Made by a program: the position numbers and the translations under genes. Below are positions 42,056 to 50,639 of a stretch of 64,000 nucleotides of DNA, in pieces. Position 1 is the first letter of the stretch, and the number at the start of each line of letters is the position of its first letter. This DNA comes from Moraxellaceae bacterium AER2_44_116. GTDB taxonomy: Bacteria > Pseudomonadota > Gammaproteobacteria > Pseudomonadales > Moraxellaceae. The notes beneath the pieces are model-generated. The model was not told the origin of the DNA, ran no database searches, and worked only from the letters and a program-made list of their open reading frames with translations. The stretch is from assembly GCA_006546595.1 (NCBI GenBank), contig VIAD01000001.1, forward strand, positions 490,596 to 554,595, given 5' to 3'.

Positions 42056-43447
42056 TTAAAACAATCTATTCAATCCATTTAACGCGGCCACCCGATAGGC
42101 TTCGGCCATTGTGGGATAATTAAAAGTGGTATTAGCAAAATACTGTAAAGTATTACCCCCATTTTTTTGCTGCATAATCGCCTGTCCAATATGGACAATT
42201 TCGGCAGCATTATTACCAAAACAGTGAATGCCTAAAATTTCTAAGGTTTCGCGGTGGAATAATATTTTCAACATTCCTACCGTTTCACCCGTAATTTGCG
42301 CGCGCGCTAAATGGCGAAAAAAAGCTTGCCCTACTTCGTAAGGTACTTGCTCTTCGGTGAGTTGTTTTTCGGTTTTTCCTAGTGAAGAAATTTCAGGAAT
42401 GGTGTAAATCCCTGTCGGCACATCTTCAACATGAGGAGTGTCTTTTAAGCCTAAAATATGAGCTGCCGCGCAACGCCCTTGGTCATACGCAGCCGATGCT
42501 AATGATGGCCAACCAATAACATCACCTGCGGCAAATACGTGTTGGGCATTGGTGCGGTATTGTTTATCAACCGTCACTTGGCCACGACTATTAGCAGTTA
42601 CGCCTAAGTTTTCTAAGCCCAAACCATCGGTATTACCTGTACGACCGTTACACCATAAAATAGCATCGGCTTTGATTTTTTTACCTGATTTAAGGTGCAA
42701 AATCACACAGTCATCAAGCGTTTCTACCTTGCTGTATTGTTCTTGGTGGCGAATTAATACACCTAATTCGCGTAAATAATAGGACAGTGCGTCGGCAATT
42801 TCATCATCCAAATAGGACAATAATTGAGCTTGGGTATTAATTAAATCGACTTTATAGCCTAAGCCGACAAAAATACTGGCGTATTCACAGCCAATCACCC
42901 CTGCACCATAAATAATGAGTTTTTGAACGGGATAATCTAAGGTGAGAATTTTGTCGCTATCAAAGACGCGCTTATGGCTAAAATCAATGTCAGCAGGCTG
43001 ATAAGGACGGCTGCCTGTCGCGATTACCACTGAACCAAACGTTAATACTTCTTTGCCACCTTCTAAGGTCTGCACATCAAGCGTGTGGGCATCAACAAAT
43101 TGAGCATGGCCAAAATACAAATCGACTTGATTACGATTATAAAACCGCGTGTGGACTGTGACTTGTTGTTCGATGATTTTATGCGCACGCGCTAATACTT
43201 GTGACAACGGCACATTACTTAATTCGCCAACGCGCCTAAACATGGAATCACGCTGATAACGCATGATGTTAAAAACGGTTTGCCGTAAGGCTTTGGAAGG
43301 AATCGTACCGACATGGGTACAATTACCACCCACTTGACCACGGGCATCAATCATCGCCACTTTTTTGCCTTCTTTGGTCAGCTTCATCGCTGCACCCTCA
43401 CCCGCAGGGCCTGCGCCAATCACGACGACATCATAATCATATTGCAT
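42056..43447 (-). CDS. sthA: Soluble pyridine nucleotide transhydrogenase SthA
   Basis: SthA interconverts NADPH and NADH in the cytoplasm as a FAD flavoprotein. The 463-residue protein has the FAD motif VVIGAGPAGEGAAMKL and the family-typical GGNCTHVGTIPSKALR (one cysteine, lacking the redox CxxxxC pair of lipoamide dehydrogenases). It also has a NAD(P) motif IIYGAGVIGCEYASIF, the FAAGDVIGWP segment and a C-terminal dimerisation domain. Length matches E. coli SthA (466). It is monocistronic and lies downstream of, on the same strand as, the formate dehydrogenase cluster. Confidence 0.95.
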   Translation of the reverse strand: MQYDYDVVVIGAGPAGEGAAMKLTKEGKKVAMIDARGQVGGNCTHVGTIPSKALRQTVFNIMRYQRDSMFRRVGELSNVPLSQVLARAHKIIEQQVTVHTRFYNRNQVDLYFGHAQFVDAHTLDVQTLEGGKEVLTFGSVVIATGSRPYQPADIDFSHKRVFDSDKILTLDYPVQKLIIYGAGVIGCEYASIFVGLGYKVDLINTQAQLLSYLDDEIADALSYYLRELGVLIRHQEQYSKVETLDDCVILHLKSGKKIKADAILWCNGRTGNTDGLGLENLGVTANSRGQVTVDKQYRTNAQHVFAAGDVIGWPSLASAAYDQGRCAAAHILGLKDTPHVEDVPTGIYTIPEISSLGKTEKQLTEEQVPYEVGQAFFRHLARAQITGETVGMLKILFHRETLEILGIHCFGNNAAEIVHIGQAIMQQKNGGNTLQYFANTTFNYPTMAEAYRVAALNGLNRLF

Positions 43448-43509
43448 GTAATCTATCTTCCTTTAGTATTCCTAAAATTATATAGGCAATTTAACACTTG
43501 TCGTTTAGG

Positions 43510-44349
43510 TCAACAATGTTGCCATACGGCTTCGCTAGGCAATTGTTGCGCCAATAACGCTTGTACTCGACTTAAATCAAATACTGTGCCTTCTTTGCAG
43601 ACTAAACTAGAGCCCAAATAACAATGACCGCACAAGCCGACACCACAGTGCATTCGCCTTTCTAAAGACAGATAAATGTGCTCAGGAGCAACACCTCGTT
43701 GCCTTAACATTTCACCCACGGCAAGCATCATCGCTTCGGGGCCACAAGTTAATACGGCTTGCGGTGGATCAGGCAATAACGCTAACGCAGCATCTAAACG
43801 TTTACCTGTTGCTTGCGCTAATTGTTCGGCAATTAGCCATGTCGGGTCATCTTCCACCATCAACATTGTTAAGTTTTGATGCTGCCATGCTAAGCGTTCT
43901 TGGGCAAGAATCTGACTATCATTATTTTTAACGCTGTAGAGTAAAACGGTCTGTTGATTTTCTTGCTGTAAACGCAAATCTAACCATGATGCTAATGGCG
44001 CTAAGCCACAACCACCTGCAATCACTAGCACCGATTTATTTTCCAGTGTTGGCCACGCTTGACCTAAAGCACCGCGCACGCCGACAACACTACCGACAGG
44101 TAACTTAAATAATGCCGCCGTTAAATGACCGACGTTTCGCACTAAGGCACTAAACTCACCGTCTTCATTGGGTAAACTGACAAAGGTAAATGCCGCTTCA
44201 CCTATGCCCATAACGCTGAGCATAAAAAACTGGCCAGACTGCGCTTGCCAACGCACACCATTCGCCAAACGAAAGCGCAGATGTAATGCGTCTGTGCCAT
44301 CGGGATAACGGTCGATAAGATGAGCCATTTCAGGTAATAAACTAAGCAT
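43510..44349 (-). CDS. FAD/NAD(P)-binding, 2Fe-2S electron-transfer subunit (sulfhydrogenase gamma / AsrB-like)
   Basis: The 279-residue protein has a ferredoxin-reductase layout. It has a FAD-binding beta barrel (about 1-100), a NAD(P)-binding domain with VIAGGCGLAPLASWL (about 110), and a C-terminal Cys cluster MHCGVGLCGHCYLG for a 2Fe-2S centre. This is the pattern of sulfhydrogenase gamma and AsrB subunits. It overlaps the next upstream gene by 8 bases and is the last gene of the formate dehydrogenase operon. It most likely passes formate electrons to NAD(P)+. Confidence 0.85.
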   Translation of the reverse strand: MLSLLPEMAHLIDRYPDGTDALHLRFRLANGVRWQAQSGQFFMLSVMGIGEAAFTFVSLPNEDGEFSALVRNVGHLTAALFKLPVGSVVGVRGALGQAWPTLENKSVLVIAGGCGLAPLASWLDLRLQQENQQTVLLYSVKNNDSQILAQERLAWQHQNLTMLMVEDDPTWLIAEQLAQATGKRLDAALALLPDPPQAVLTCGPEAMMLAVGEMLRQRGVAPEHIYLSLERRMHCGVGLCGHCYLGSSLVCKEGTVFDLSRVQALLAQQLPSEAVWQHC

Positions 44350-45352
44350 GTGCCAACCTCGTTAACACCGAACGTGCGCCAATAACGGTGGGACAAACGC
44401 CATCACAACGACCACAGCCCGTACAGCCTAAACGTCCTTGAGTGGGAATAAAGGCAGGAGAAAACTTGTGAAACCAATAACGAGCGGTGCGTGCACCTGC
44501 CGTTGCGGTGGGATTATGGTCACTGGCTTCACGTTGAAAACCATCATATAAACACGAATCCCAAACACGCTCACGAACGATGCTTTTATCGGCATGAGTG
44601 ACATCAAAGGTGGTAAAACACGAACAGGTTGGACACAAATTGACACACCCCGAACAACTTAAACATTGCACTGCTAGCGTTTCCCACTCTTGGGCGGTGA
44701 CTTGTCCTGCTTGTAATCGTGTCATGCCTGTTTCTAGGGTAGATAAATCAGCAAACTCCGCTAAACACTGTTGTTCGGTAGCTTGGCGATGTTGACTCAC
44801 CGTTATATCGTCTATAGAGGTGAGCGACAATCCTGCCAATGCCGTTTGGCCATGCTCGGTGGTAACTTGCAAATACCAGCCTTGTGGCGCAGGTGTCAGC
44901 ACGATATCCGCACCTTCGCGCACACAAGGCCCTGATTGCGTTAATGGACAAAAACCTTTAGCGCAAGGATGACAACAATCCACCGCCACCACTAAAGCCG
45001 CTTGTCTTCGGGATTGATAATAACTGTCCTCCGCAAAAAAACGGTCTTGGACAGCTAAGGCAGCGGCATCGCAGGCTTTCACGCCAAAAAATACACGTTT
45101 AGGTACGGATGGTAATTGACTCCGAAATTGCTGACCATCAAACACAAATACCGTTTCACGCTCAGCAAAGAAAAATGGTTTTAATGAAGTCAGTGGCACG
45201 CCGTCTGTCCATTGAAATACATCTTCAACTGCTGTATCTATCCACCGTAACACGCCATCTGGCTCAAATCGTGGCTCATGTAACTGTCCCCACTGTGCGA
45301 GATGCTGACGTAATGGCTGTAAATCTGCCAAGTAAAAACTGTGCTGATTCAT
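44342..45352 (-). CDS. 4Fe-4S dicluster electron-transfer subunit (sulfhydrogenase beta / AsrA-like)
   Basis: The 336-residue protein matches the HydB/AsrA family. It has an N-terminal region with FFGVKACDAAAL, a Cys-rich middle (DCCHPCAKGFC) and two 4Fe-4S clusters (CLSCSGCVNLCPTC and GCTGCGRCDGVCP). It overlaps the formate dehydrogenase gene by 4 bases and the downstream flavin subunit by 8. It is the likely iron-sulfur relay between the Mo/W enzyme and the flavin subunit. Confidence 0.86.
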   Translation of the reverse strand: MNQHSFYLADLQPLRQHLAQWGQLHEPRFEPDGVLRWIDTAVEDVFQWTDGVPLTSLKPFFFAERETVFVFDGQQFRSQLPSVPKRVFFGVKACDAAALAVQDRFFAEDSYYQSRRQAALVVAVDCCHPCAKGFCPLTQSGPCVREGADIVLTPAPQGWYLQVTTEHGQTALAGLSLTSIDDITVSQHRQATEQQCLAEFADLSTLETGMTRLQAGQVTAQEWETLAVQCLSCSGCVNLCPTCSCFTTFDVTHADKSIVRERVWDSCLYDGFQREASDHNPTATAGARTARYWFHKFSPAFIPTQGRLGCTGCGRCDGVCPTVIGARSVLTRLAHA

Positions 45353-47403
45353 GGTGACACCCTCCTTTCCACACGCACCGCACAGGCTTTTAATTCGGGC
45401 ATTTTAGTGATCGGGTCTTGAGCAGTATTGGTTAACCGATTACACGGGGCTTCGTTAAAATGATAGGGCATACTGACGACACCGACTGGTAAATCCGCCG
45501 TGATTTCGACACGGGTATCAACTTGACCACGCCGCGAACTGACACGCACAGGCGCATGTTGACTCAGGCCATACTGTTGAGCATCACTAGGATTCATTAA
45601 TAATAACCCCAGTGGCGTTTCTCGTTCTAAAACAGGCGCGCAACGGGTCATCGAACCACAACCATAATGAAAATGCAGACGTTGCGTGGTAAATGCTAAA
45701 GGATATTCGGCATCGGGCATTTCCGCAGGTTCAGCCGATTCCAACGATATCACTCGTGCTTTACCATTAGCTTGCAAAGGAAAAGTCTGTTGATGAAGAA
45801 TCGGTGTACCTAAAGGAGCTAGATCGTGACAAGGCCATTGCAAGCCCTGATTCTGTGACAATAAATCGTAAGTCATGCCTGAAAAAATAGGCGTTAACGC
45901 CGCCATTTCGCTAAAAACCTGCTCACTCGTTTGCCACGATAAACCATCATTGCCTAAATGTCGTGCCAATTCGCCTGCAATTTGCCAATCAGTTAAGCAA
46001 CTATTAGGTGGCTCAATGGCTTTGCGTACTCGTTGCACTCGTCGCTCACAGTTAGTAAATGTGCCGTCTTTTTCGGCAAAAGAAGCCACAGGCAACACAT
46101 AATCCGCCAACTGTGCCGTTGCGGTGAGGTGCATCTCTAACACCACTAATAAATCTAATTTCTTCAGTGCGTTAACGACTTCCGTTTGGTCTGGGTCAGT
46201 CAATGCAGGGTCTTCGCCCGCAATAATCATCGCTCGCATCGCGCCATCACGGGCGGCGTGCATCATCGCTAAAGAGGTCATGCCTTGTTGTTCAGACTGC
46301 GGCACTTGCCACGCATGAGCAAACTTTGCCCGTACTTCTTCATCATTGACTGATTGATAGCCCGAATAAACATTCGGCAAACAACCCATATCGCACGCAC
46401 CTTGGACATTATTTTGGCCACGTAAGGGATTGATACCCGTCCCTGCCCGTCCGATTTGGCCACAGACTAAGACCAAGTTTGAAAGCGCAATCACGTTATT
46501 GGTGCCACAGGCAAACTGAGTAATTCCCATGCCATAACACAACATCGCCGCAGGAGAATGGGCATACATCTGAGCAAAACGATACAACAGTTCAGGCGTA
46601 ATCCCTGTTTCTCGCTGTACCCGTTCGGGAGTCCATGCCGTGACATGAGCTTGCAACCTATCAAGCCCTTCGACACGCTCCGCTAAAAATGACGATGCTT
46701 GCCAGCCTTCACGAAAAATAATGTGCAATAAGCCATTCGCCAATGCGATATTACTACCGAGGTGCAAAGGTATATGTAAATCCGCAAGTTTGGCTAAACG
46801 CGTACTGCGCGGGTCAACGACGATGAGCTTTGCGCCATTGAGCTTGGCTTGAATGATTCGACCACCCAAAATGGCATGATTTTCGGTAACGTCTGCGCCC
46901 CAAATGACAATTAAATCGGCATGGTCAACATCAGCCATACTATTAGTCATTGCACCTGAACCTAAGGTTTGCGCCAATCCGGCCACCGACGGACTATGAC
47001 AAATACGCGCACAATGGTCGATATTATGCGTCTGTAACACGGCACGGGCGAATTTTTGCAGCGCGTAATTATCTTCGTTGGTGGCACGCGCACAACTAAT
47101 CACGCCGACGGTTTGCGAACCATCATTGGCTAAAATATCGCGTAACTGCTCAGCAATATCGTCTAAGGCTTCAACCCATGACACAGGGACAAAGTTGTGG
47201 CCTTGCCGTTTTAGCGGTTGGGTAATACGTTGCTCAGGGTCAACACCAAACGCCGTATTCCAACCTTTAGCGCACAACTTACCCTGACTGACAGGATGAT
47301 TCGGCACAGGCTCAACCGCAACAATCCGATTATTATCAACACGCAAACCCATGCCACACCCAACACCACAAAACGGGCAAATCGAACTGACAGTGTGCAT
47401 CAA
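45349..47403 (-). CDS. Formate dehydrogenase catalytic subunit (FdhF-like, cysteine form)
   Basis: The 684-residue molybdopterin enzyme oxidises formate to CO2. It has the 4Fe-4S ligands C9, C12, C16 and C44, the conserved lysine K46, and the active-site C135-H136 in ARICHSPSV, where E. coli FdhF has selenocysteine. It also has the FACGTNNVIALSN, NPLRGQNNVQGACDMG and C-terminal molydopterin-binding segments. There is no Tat signal, so it acts in the cytoplasm. It is first of three overlapping genes with HydB/HydG-like partners, which suggests a soluble NAD(P)-linked complex. A zinc-finger protein gene lies 20 bases upstream. Confidence 0.9.
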   Translation of the reverse strand: MMHTVSSICPFCGVGCGMGLRVDNNRIVAVEPVPNHPVSQGKLCAKGWNTAFGVDPEQRITQPLKRQGHNFVPVSWVEALDDIAEQLRDILANDGSQTVGVISCARATNEDNYALQKFARAVLQTHNIDHCARICHSPSVAGLAQTLGSGAMTNSMADVDHADLIVIWGADVTENHAILGGRIIQAKLNGAKLIVVDPRSTRLAKLADLHIPLHLGSNIALANGLLHIIFREGWQASSFLAERVEGLDRLQAHVTAWTPERVQRETGITPELLYRFAQMYAHSPAAMLCYGMGITQFACGTNNVIALSNLVLVCGQIGRAGTGINPLRGQNNVQGACDMGCLPNVYSGYQSVNDEEVRAKFAHAWQVPQSEQQGMTSLAMMHAARDGAMRAMIIAGEDPALTDPDQTEVVNALKKLDLLVVLEMHLTATAQLADYVLPVASFAEKDGTFTNCERRVQRVRKAIEPPNSCLTDWQIAGELARHLGNDGLSWQTSEQVFSEMAALTPIFSGMTYDLLSQNQGLQWPCHDLAPLGTPILHQQTFPLQANGKARVISLESAEPAEMPDAEYPLAFTTQRLHFHYGCGSMTRCAPVLERETPLGLLLMNPSDAQQYGLSQHAPVRVSSRRGQVDTRVEITADLPVGVVSMPYHFNEAPCNRLTNTAQDPITKMPELKACAVRVERRVSP

Positions 47404-47423
47404 TGGTTCTCCTTATAATGACT

Positions 47424-48023
47424 TCACCCTAAGATCAGTTTAATCCCTGCTAAACCAATGACAATAATCACCGCAACATAAATCAACGATGTTTGTATGG
47501 CTTTGCTCAACTCACGAATTATTTTTTCGGCATCTGACGACACTTCTACCCGTTGATGACCAATTGCTTGAGTCAACTCTTGAGTTAATTGCGCCAAGGT
47601 ATCTTGCACCTTAACTAAGGTTTCAGCGACCATTTTATCCGCTGATTGTTCAATATGTTGGGTCACACTTTCAGCCGTCCGTTTAATTGACTCCTCCAAC
47701 TCTTTGACCAAAATATGCGCCTCGGCAAAAGACTCTGTTTTGACTTTTTCAGTTAAGTTTTCAAGGTCATTATGAATACGTGGATAAATTTTATTTTCAA
47801 AGCGTTTAACGGCATCAGGCACGACTAAATGCATATCGGATAAACCATAATCCGGATTGGCTAAGCCTTCGTCGATGCAGTTTTGACAGGCGCGGCCTTT
47901 TTTACCATCACCCGAATAATAGTTTTTCATGTGTCCTGCATGACTTTTACAAACAGGTTTTTCACAGGTAATACAATTATCTAAGCTTTTTTCTGTACCA
48001 CAAACATAACAAGAATCGGCCAT
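47424..48023 (-). CDS. Unknown tail-anchored protein with N-terminal Cys/His zinc-binding motif and coiled coil
   Basis: I do not recognise this 199-residue protein as a named family. The N-terminus (about 1-50) has paired cysteines and a His in a B-box-like array (CYVCG, CITCEKPVCKSHAGH, CQNC), probably binding two zincs. The middle (about 70-170) is a long heptad-like helix rich in Glu, Lys and Gln. The last 20 residues form a membrane helix (LIYVAVIIVIGLAGIKLIL). A C-terminal anchor facing the cytoplasm is implied. It is 20 bases upstream of and in line with the formate dehydrogenase genes, so it may be in their operon. Confidence 0.75.
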   Translation of the reverse strand: MADSCYVCGTEKSLDNCITCEKPVCKSHAGHMKNYYSGDGKKGRACQNCIDEGLANPDYGLSDMHLVVPDAVKRFENKIYPRIHNDLENLTEKVKTESFAEAHILVKELEESIKRTAESVTQHIEQSADKMVAETLVKVQDTLAQLTQELTQAIGHQRVEVSSDAEKIIRELSKAIQTSLIYVAVIIVIGLAGIKLILG

Positions 48024-48049
48024 GATCTTTTCTCAATTATTTATATTTC

Positions 48050-48101
48050 CCGTTCACCCTGAGCCTGTCGAAGGGTGGTTCGACAGGCTCACCACGAGCG
48101 G
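48050..48101. repeat. Dispersed palindromic repeat, family B copy 2
   Basis: GAGCCTGTCGAA (48061-48072) and its perfect inverted copy TTCGACAGGCTC (48079-48090) lie inside outer arms CCGTTC and GAGCGG. It sits between the divergent zinc-finger gene and lipA. Confidence 0.85.
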
Positions 48102-48197
48102 TGCAACCTTAGTAAGTGACTTAATAATACCTTTGTCGATAAGACATTACTTCTCAACTCAGGTTAAAATAGCAAGATTACTGATGGGGATAGACGA

Positions 48198-49154
48198 ATG
48201 AACGAAGTAGCTAAAGTAGTAACGGGCGAAAAATTACGCGGTGCGGAAAAGTTGGCGCGTATTCCTGTCAAAATCATACCTACCGAGACGCTACCCCGCA
48301 AACCAGATTGGATTCGCGTCAAAATTTCTAACCCTAACGAAATTCAACGCATTAAAGGCGTATTGCGCGAGCAAAAACTGCATACCGTGTGCGAAGAAGC
48401 TGCTTGCCCTAATTTGCCTGAATGTTTTGGTAGCGGTACAGCCACCTTTATGATTATGGGTGATATTTGTACACGCCGTTGTCCGTTTTGCGATGTGGCT
48501 CATGGCCGCCCCAATAATTTAGACCCAGAAGAACCCAAACATTTAGCCGAAACTGTCGCTAATTTAAAATTGAAATATGTGGTCGTCACGTCGGTTGATC
48601 GTGATGATTTAAAAGATGGTGGCGCACAACATTTTGTCGATTGTATAAGTGAAACACGCGCGCTAAATCCCAACATTAAAATTGAAGTATTAGTGCCTGA
48701 TTTTAGAGGACGGATGGATATTGCCTTACGGATTATGCGCGAATGTCCACCTGACGTGTTTAATCATAATATTGAAACCGTACCGCGTATTTATAAAGCG
48801 ATTAGACCGGGTTCAGATTATCAACACTCCTTGAGTTTGTTAAAACTCTTTAAAGAAGAATGCCCAGACGTAGCGACGAAATGTGGCTTGATGGTCGGTA
48901 TTGGTGAAACGAAAGAAGAGGTGTTTGCCGTTTTGGATGATTTACGCGCTCATAACGTTGATCTGATTACCATTGGCCAATATTTACAACCCTCGAAAAG
49001 CCACGCTCCTGTTGATCGTTTTGTCCATCCTGATGAATTTAAAGAGTTTGCCGATTACGGCATGAAGATTGGCTTTAAAAACATTTGGAGTGGGCCAATG
49101 GTACGGTCATCGTATCATGCGGATCGGCAGTATGAAGGTAAGGCGTTGACTTAA
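48198..49154 (+). CDS. lipA: Lipoyl synthase LipA
   Basis: LipA is a radical-SAM enzyme that inserts two sulfurs into octanoylated proteins. The 318-residue protein has the auxiliary cluster cysteines C65, C70 and C76 (CEEAACPNLPEC), the radical-SAM cysteines C91, C95 and C98 (CTRRCPFC), and the C-terminal RSSYHA serine ligand motif. It completes the lipoate pathway with LipB, eight kilobases away. The LysR gene begins one base after its stop codon. Confidence 0.97.
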   Translation: MNEVAKVVTGEKLRGAEKLARIPVKIIPTETLPRKPDWIRVKISNPNEIQRIKGVLREQKLHTVCEEAACPNLPECFGSGTATFMIMGDICTRRCPFCDVAHGRPNNLDPEEPKHLAETVANLKLKYVVVTSVDRDDLKDGGAQHFVDCISETRALNPNIKIEVLVPDFRGRMDIALRIMRECPPDVFNHNIETVPRIYKAIRPGSDYQHSLSLLKLFKEECPDVATKCGLMVGIGETKEEVFAVLDDLRAHNVDLITIGQYLQPSKSHAPVDRFVHPDEFKEFADYGMKIGFKNIWSGPMVRSSYHADRQYEGKALT

Positions 49155-49155
49155 G

Positions 49156-50046
49156 ATGTCCGTCAAACGCCTCTCATCTCTCAATCTTCTACGCACTTTT
49201 GAAAGCGCAGCACGATCACAGAGCTTTAAACTCGCCGCTGAAGAGTTACACATCACCTCTTCTGCGGTGAGTCAACAAATACGCGACTTGGAGTCGCAAC
49301 TTGACGTTAAACTCTTTGATCGGCAAGGACAAGGTTTGGTGTTGAGTGAGGCGGGTCGTCATTATTGGCAAGACATTAATCCCCTTTTATTAGCCATCAC
49401 ACGCAGCACCGAAGCCTTACGCCAACGTTATAGTTGCACGATGTTACGGGTCAGTTTAATGCCACCTGTCGCTAATAATGTCGTGTTTCCACACTTACAT
49501 GACTTTCAACAAGCCCATCCTGATATTAAATTACGCCTTGATGTCACCTTAGCCAATGCAGATTTATTACACTCAGCTGTTGATTTAGCCATTCGTTTTG
49601 GTGAACCGCCGTGGCAAGGCTGTGAGCATCGCAAACTGTTAGCCGTTTCTATTCAGCCCGTTTGCCCTGCTGCGATTAATAAAGCCTTTGATTTAACAGG
49701 ACATCCACTCAATTTACGCCATGCGCCATTGATTCACATGACCAGTCGGCCGCAAGCTTGGCCTGAGTTTTTTGCTAAAACAGGCTTAGGAATACCTTTA
49801 CCCACAGACGAGTTTTATGTTGATGACTATCCTGCTGCATTAGAAGCTGCACGCAGTTTAGGCGTGGCATTGGCTTTGTATCCCCTCGAAAATCCCTTAT
49901 TAGAAAAACAACAATTAGTTGCGCCCTATCCACCACTAGGCCCTATCGGTGCAATTTATGCCGTCTGTGCTGAAGGACGGTTGCAAGAACCAGCTATTCA
50001 GTCTTTTTTAGACTGGTTAACTACCCAATTAAATAGGCTTAGTTAA
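49156..50046 (+). CDS. LysR family transcriptional regulator (GcvA-like)
   Basis: The 296-residue protein has an N-terminal winged-helix domain (LNLLRTFESAARSQSFKLAAEELHITSSAVSQQIRDLE is a typical arrangement at about 9-47) and a C-terminal substrate-binding fold (about 92-290). It follows lipA almost without a gap and precedes the GMC oxidoreductase group in the same direction. A plausible target is therefore that group (inference). The effector is unknown. Confidence 0.9.
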   Translation: MSVKRLSSLNLLRTFESAARSQSFKLAAEELHITSSAVSQQIRDLESQLDVKLFDRQGQGLVLSEAGRHYWQDINPLLLAITRSTEALRQRYSCTMLRVSLMPPVANNVVFPHLHDFQQAHPDIKLRLDVTLANADLLHSAVDLAIRFGEPPWQGCEHRKLLAVSIQPVCPAAINKAFDLTGHPLNLRHAPLIHMTSRPQAWPEFFAKTGLGIPLPTDEFYVDDYPAALEAARSLGVALALYPLENPLLEKQQLVAPYPPLGPIGAIYAVCAEGRLQEPAIQSFLDWLTTQLNRLS

Positions 50047-50139
50047 GTTTTTCTAATCTATCTGCGCTATTTTTATCGTTTGTTATCTGTTTGAGTGATA
50101 GAGATACTAGCCGTCATTACACCTGTTGGAATGACGATT

Positions 50140-50637
50140 ATGTCTGCATTATCACTCGCTCACACTGCCCGTCCACGCTTAGGCCATTTACGCCAAGATG
50201 AGTTGGCTGAGTTATTTTCCACGTTAGCCACAGCCGATATTAACGCCTTAGCTGGCCATCAATGGCATGGTCGATTACTCGCACCGTTTGCAGCACAACA
50301 TTTACCACGTCCTCTTTTATTCGCGTTAAGCGCGTTATTGGCAACACCGCTCAATCCTTGGTATGGCAAGTCCTTTGAGCATCAAGTGGGTGCAAATCAT
50401 TGGTTCGCTGGGATTAGCCTTCCTTTTGGTGAATATGCCATTTCCACCCAGAATAGCCCCCATGATGGTGCGCCTGTTTTATGGTTAGATTATAACGTCA
50501 CCGCCAATCCTGCGCTGTTACGAGCGATTCGCGGTGAAGTACGAACCTTAGCAGACGGAGTATTTTTGGCGCGAATGAACTGGCAGACCGCAAAAGGTTT
50601 GTTTTGTGTCGCCTACTTTAGCTTACAGGCGGATTAA
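50140..50637 (+). CDS. Conserved-looking protein of unknown function upstream of GMC oxidoreductase
   Basis: This soluble protein of about 165 residues is not recognised. Its middle has a WYGKSFEHQVGANHWFAGISL region and a GAPVLWLDYN strand. It ends with a beta-rich segment containing DGVFLARMN and FCVAYFSLQAD. It has no signal peptide or membrane helix. It is 2 bases upstream of the GMC oxidoreductase start, so the two are probably made together and may work together. The ATG at 50140 has GGA at suitable distance; ATG 50131 and GTG 50095 are alternatives. Confidence 0.65.
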   Translation: MSALSLAHTARPRLGHLRQDELAELFSTLATADINALAGHQWHGRLLAPFAAQHLPRPLLFALSALLATPLNPWYGKSFEHQVGANHWFAGISLPFGEYAISTQNSPHDGAPVLWLDYNVTANPALLRAIRGEVRTLADGVFLARMNWQTAKGLFCVAYFSLQAD

Positions 50638-50639
50638 CG

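Noticed and set aside
45349..47403. Selenocysteine (TGA) reading in the formate dehydrogenase
   Set aside because: The active-site codon encodes cysteine (C135) and the frame is open throughout, so no SECIS element is needed.
41975..48101. CRISPR-like interpretation of the dispersed repeats
   Set aside because: Copies are single, far apart, strongly palindromic and not spaced regularly; no cas gene is present.
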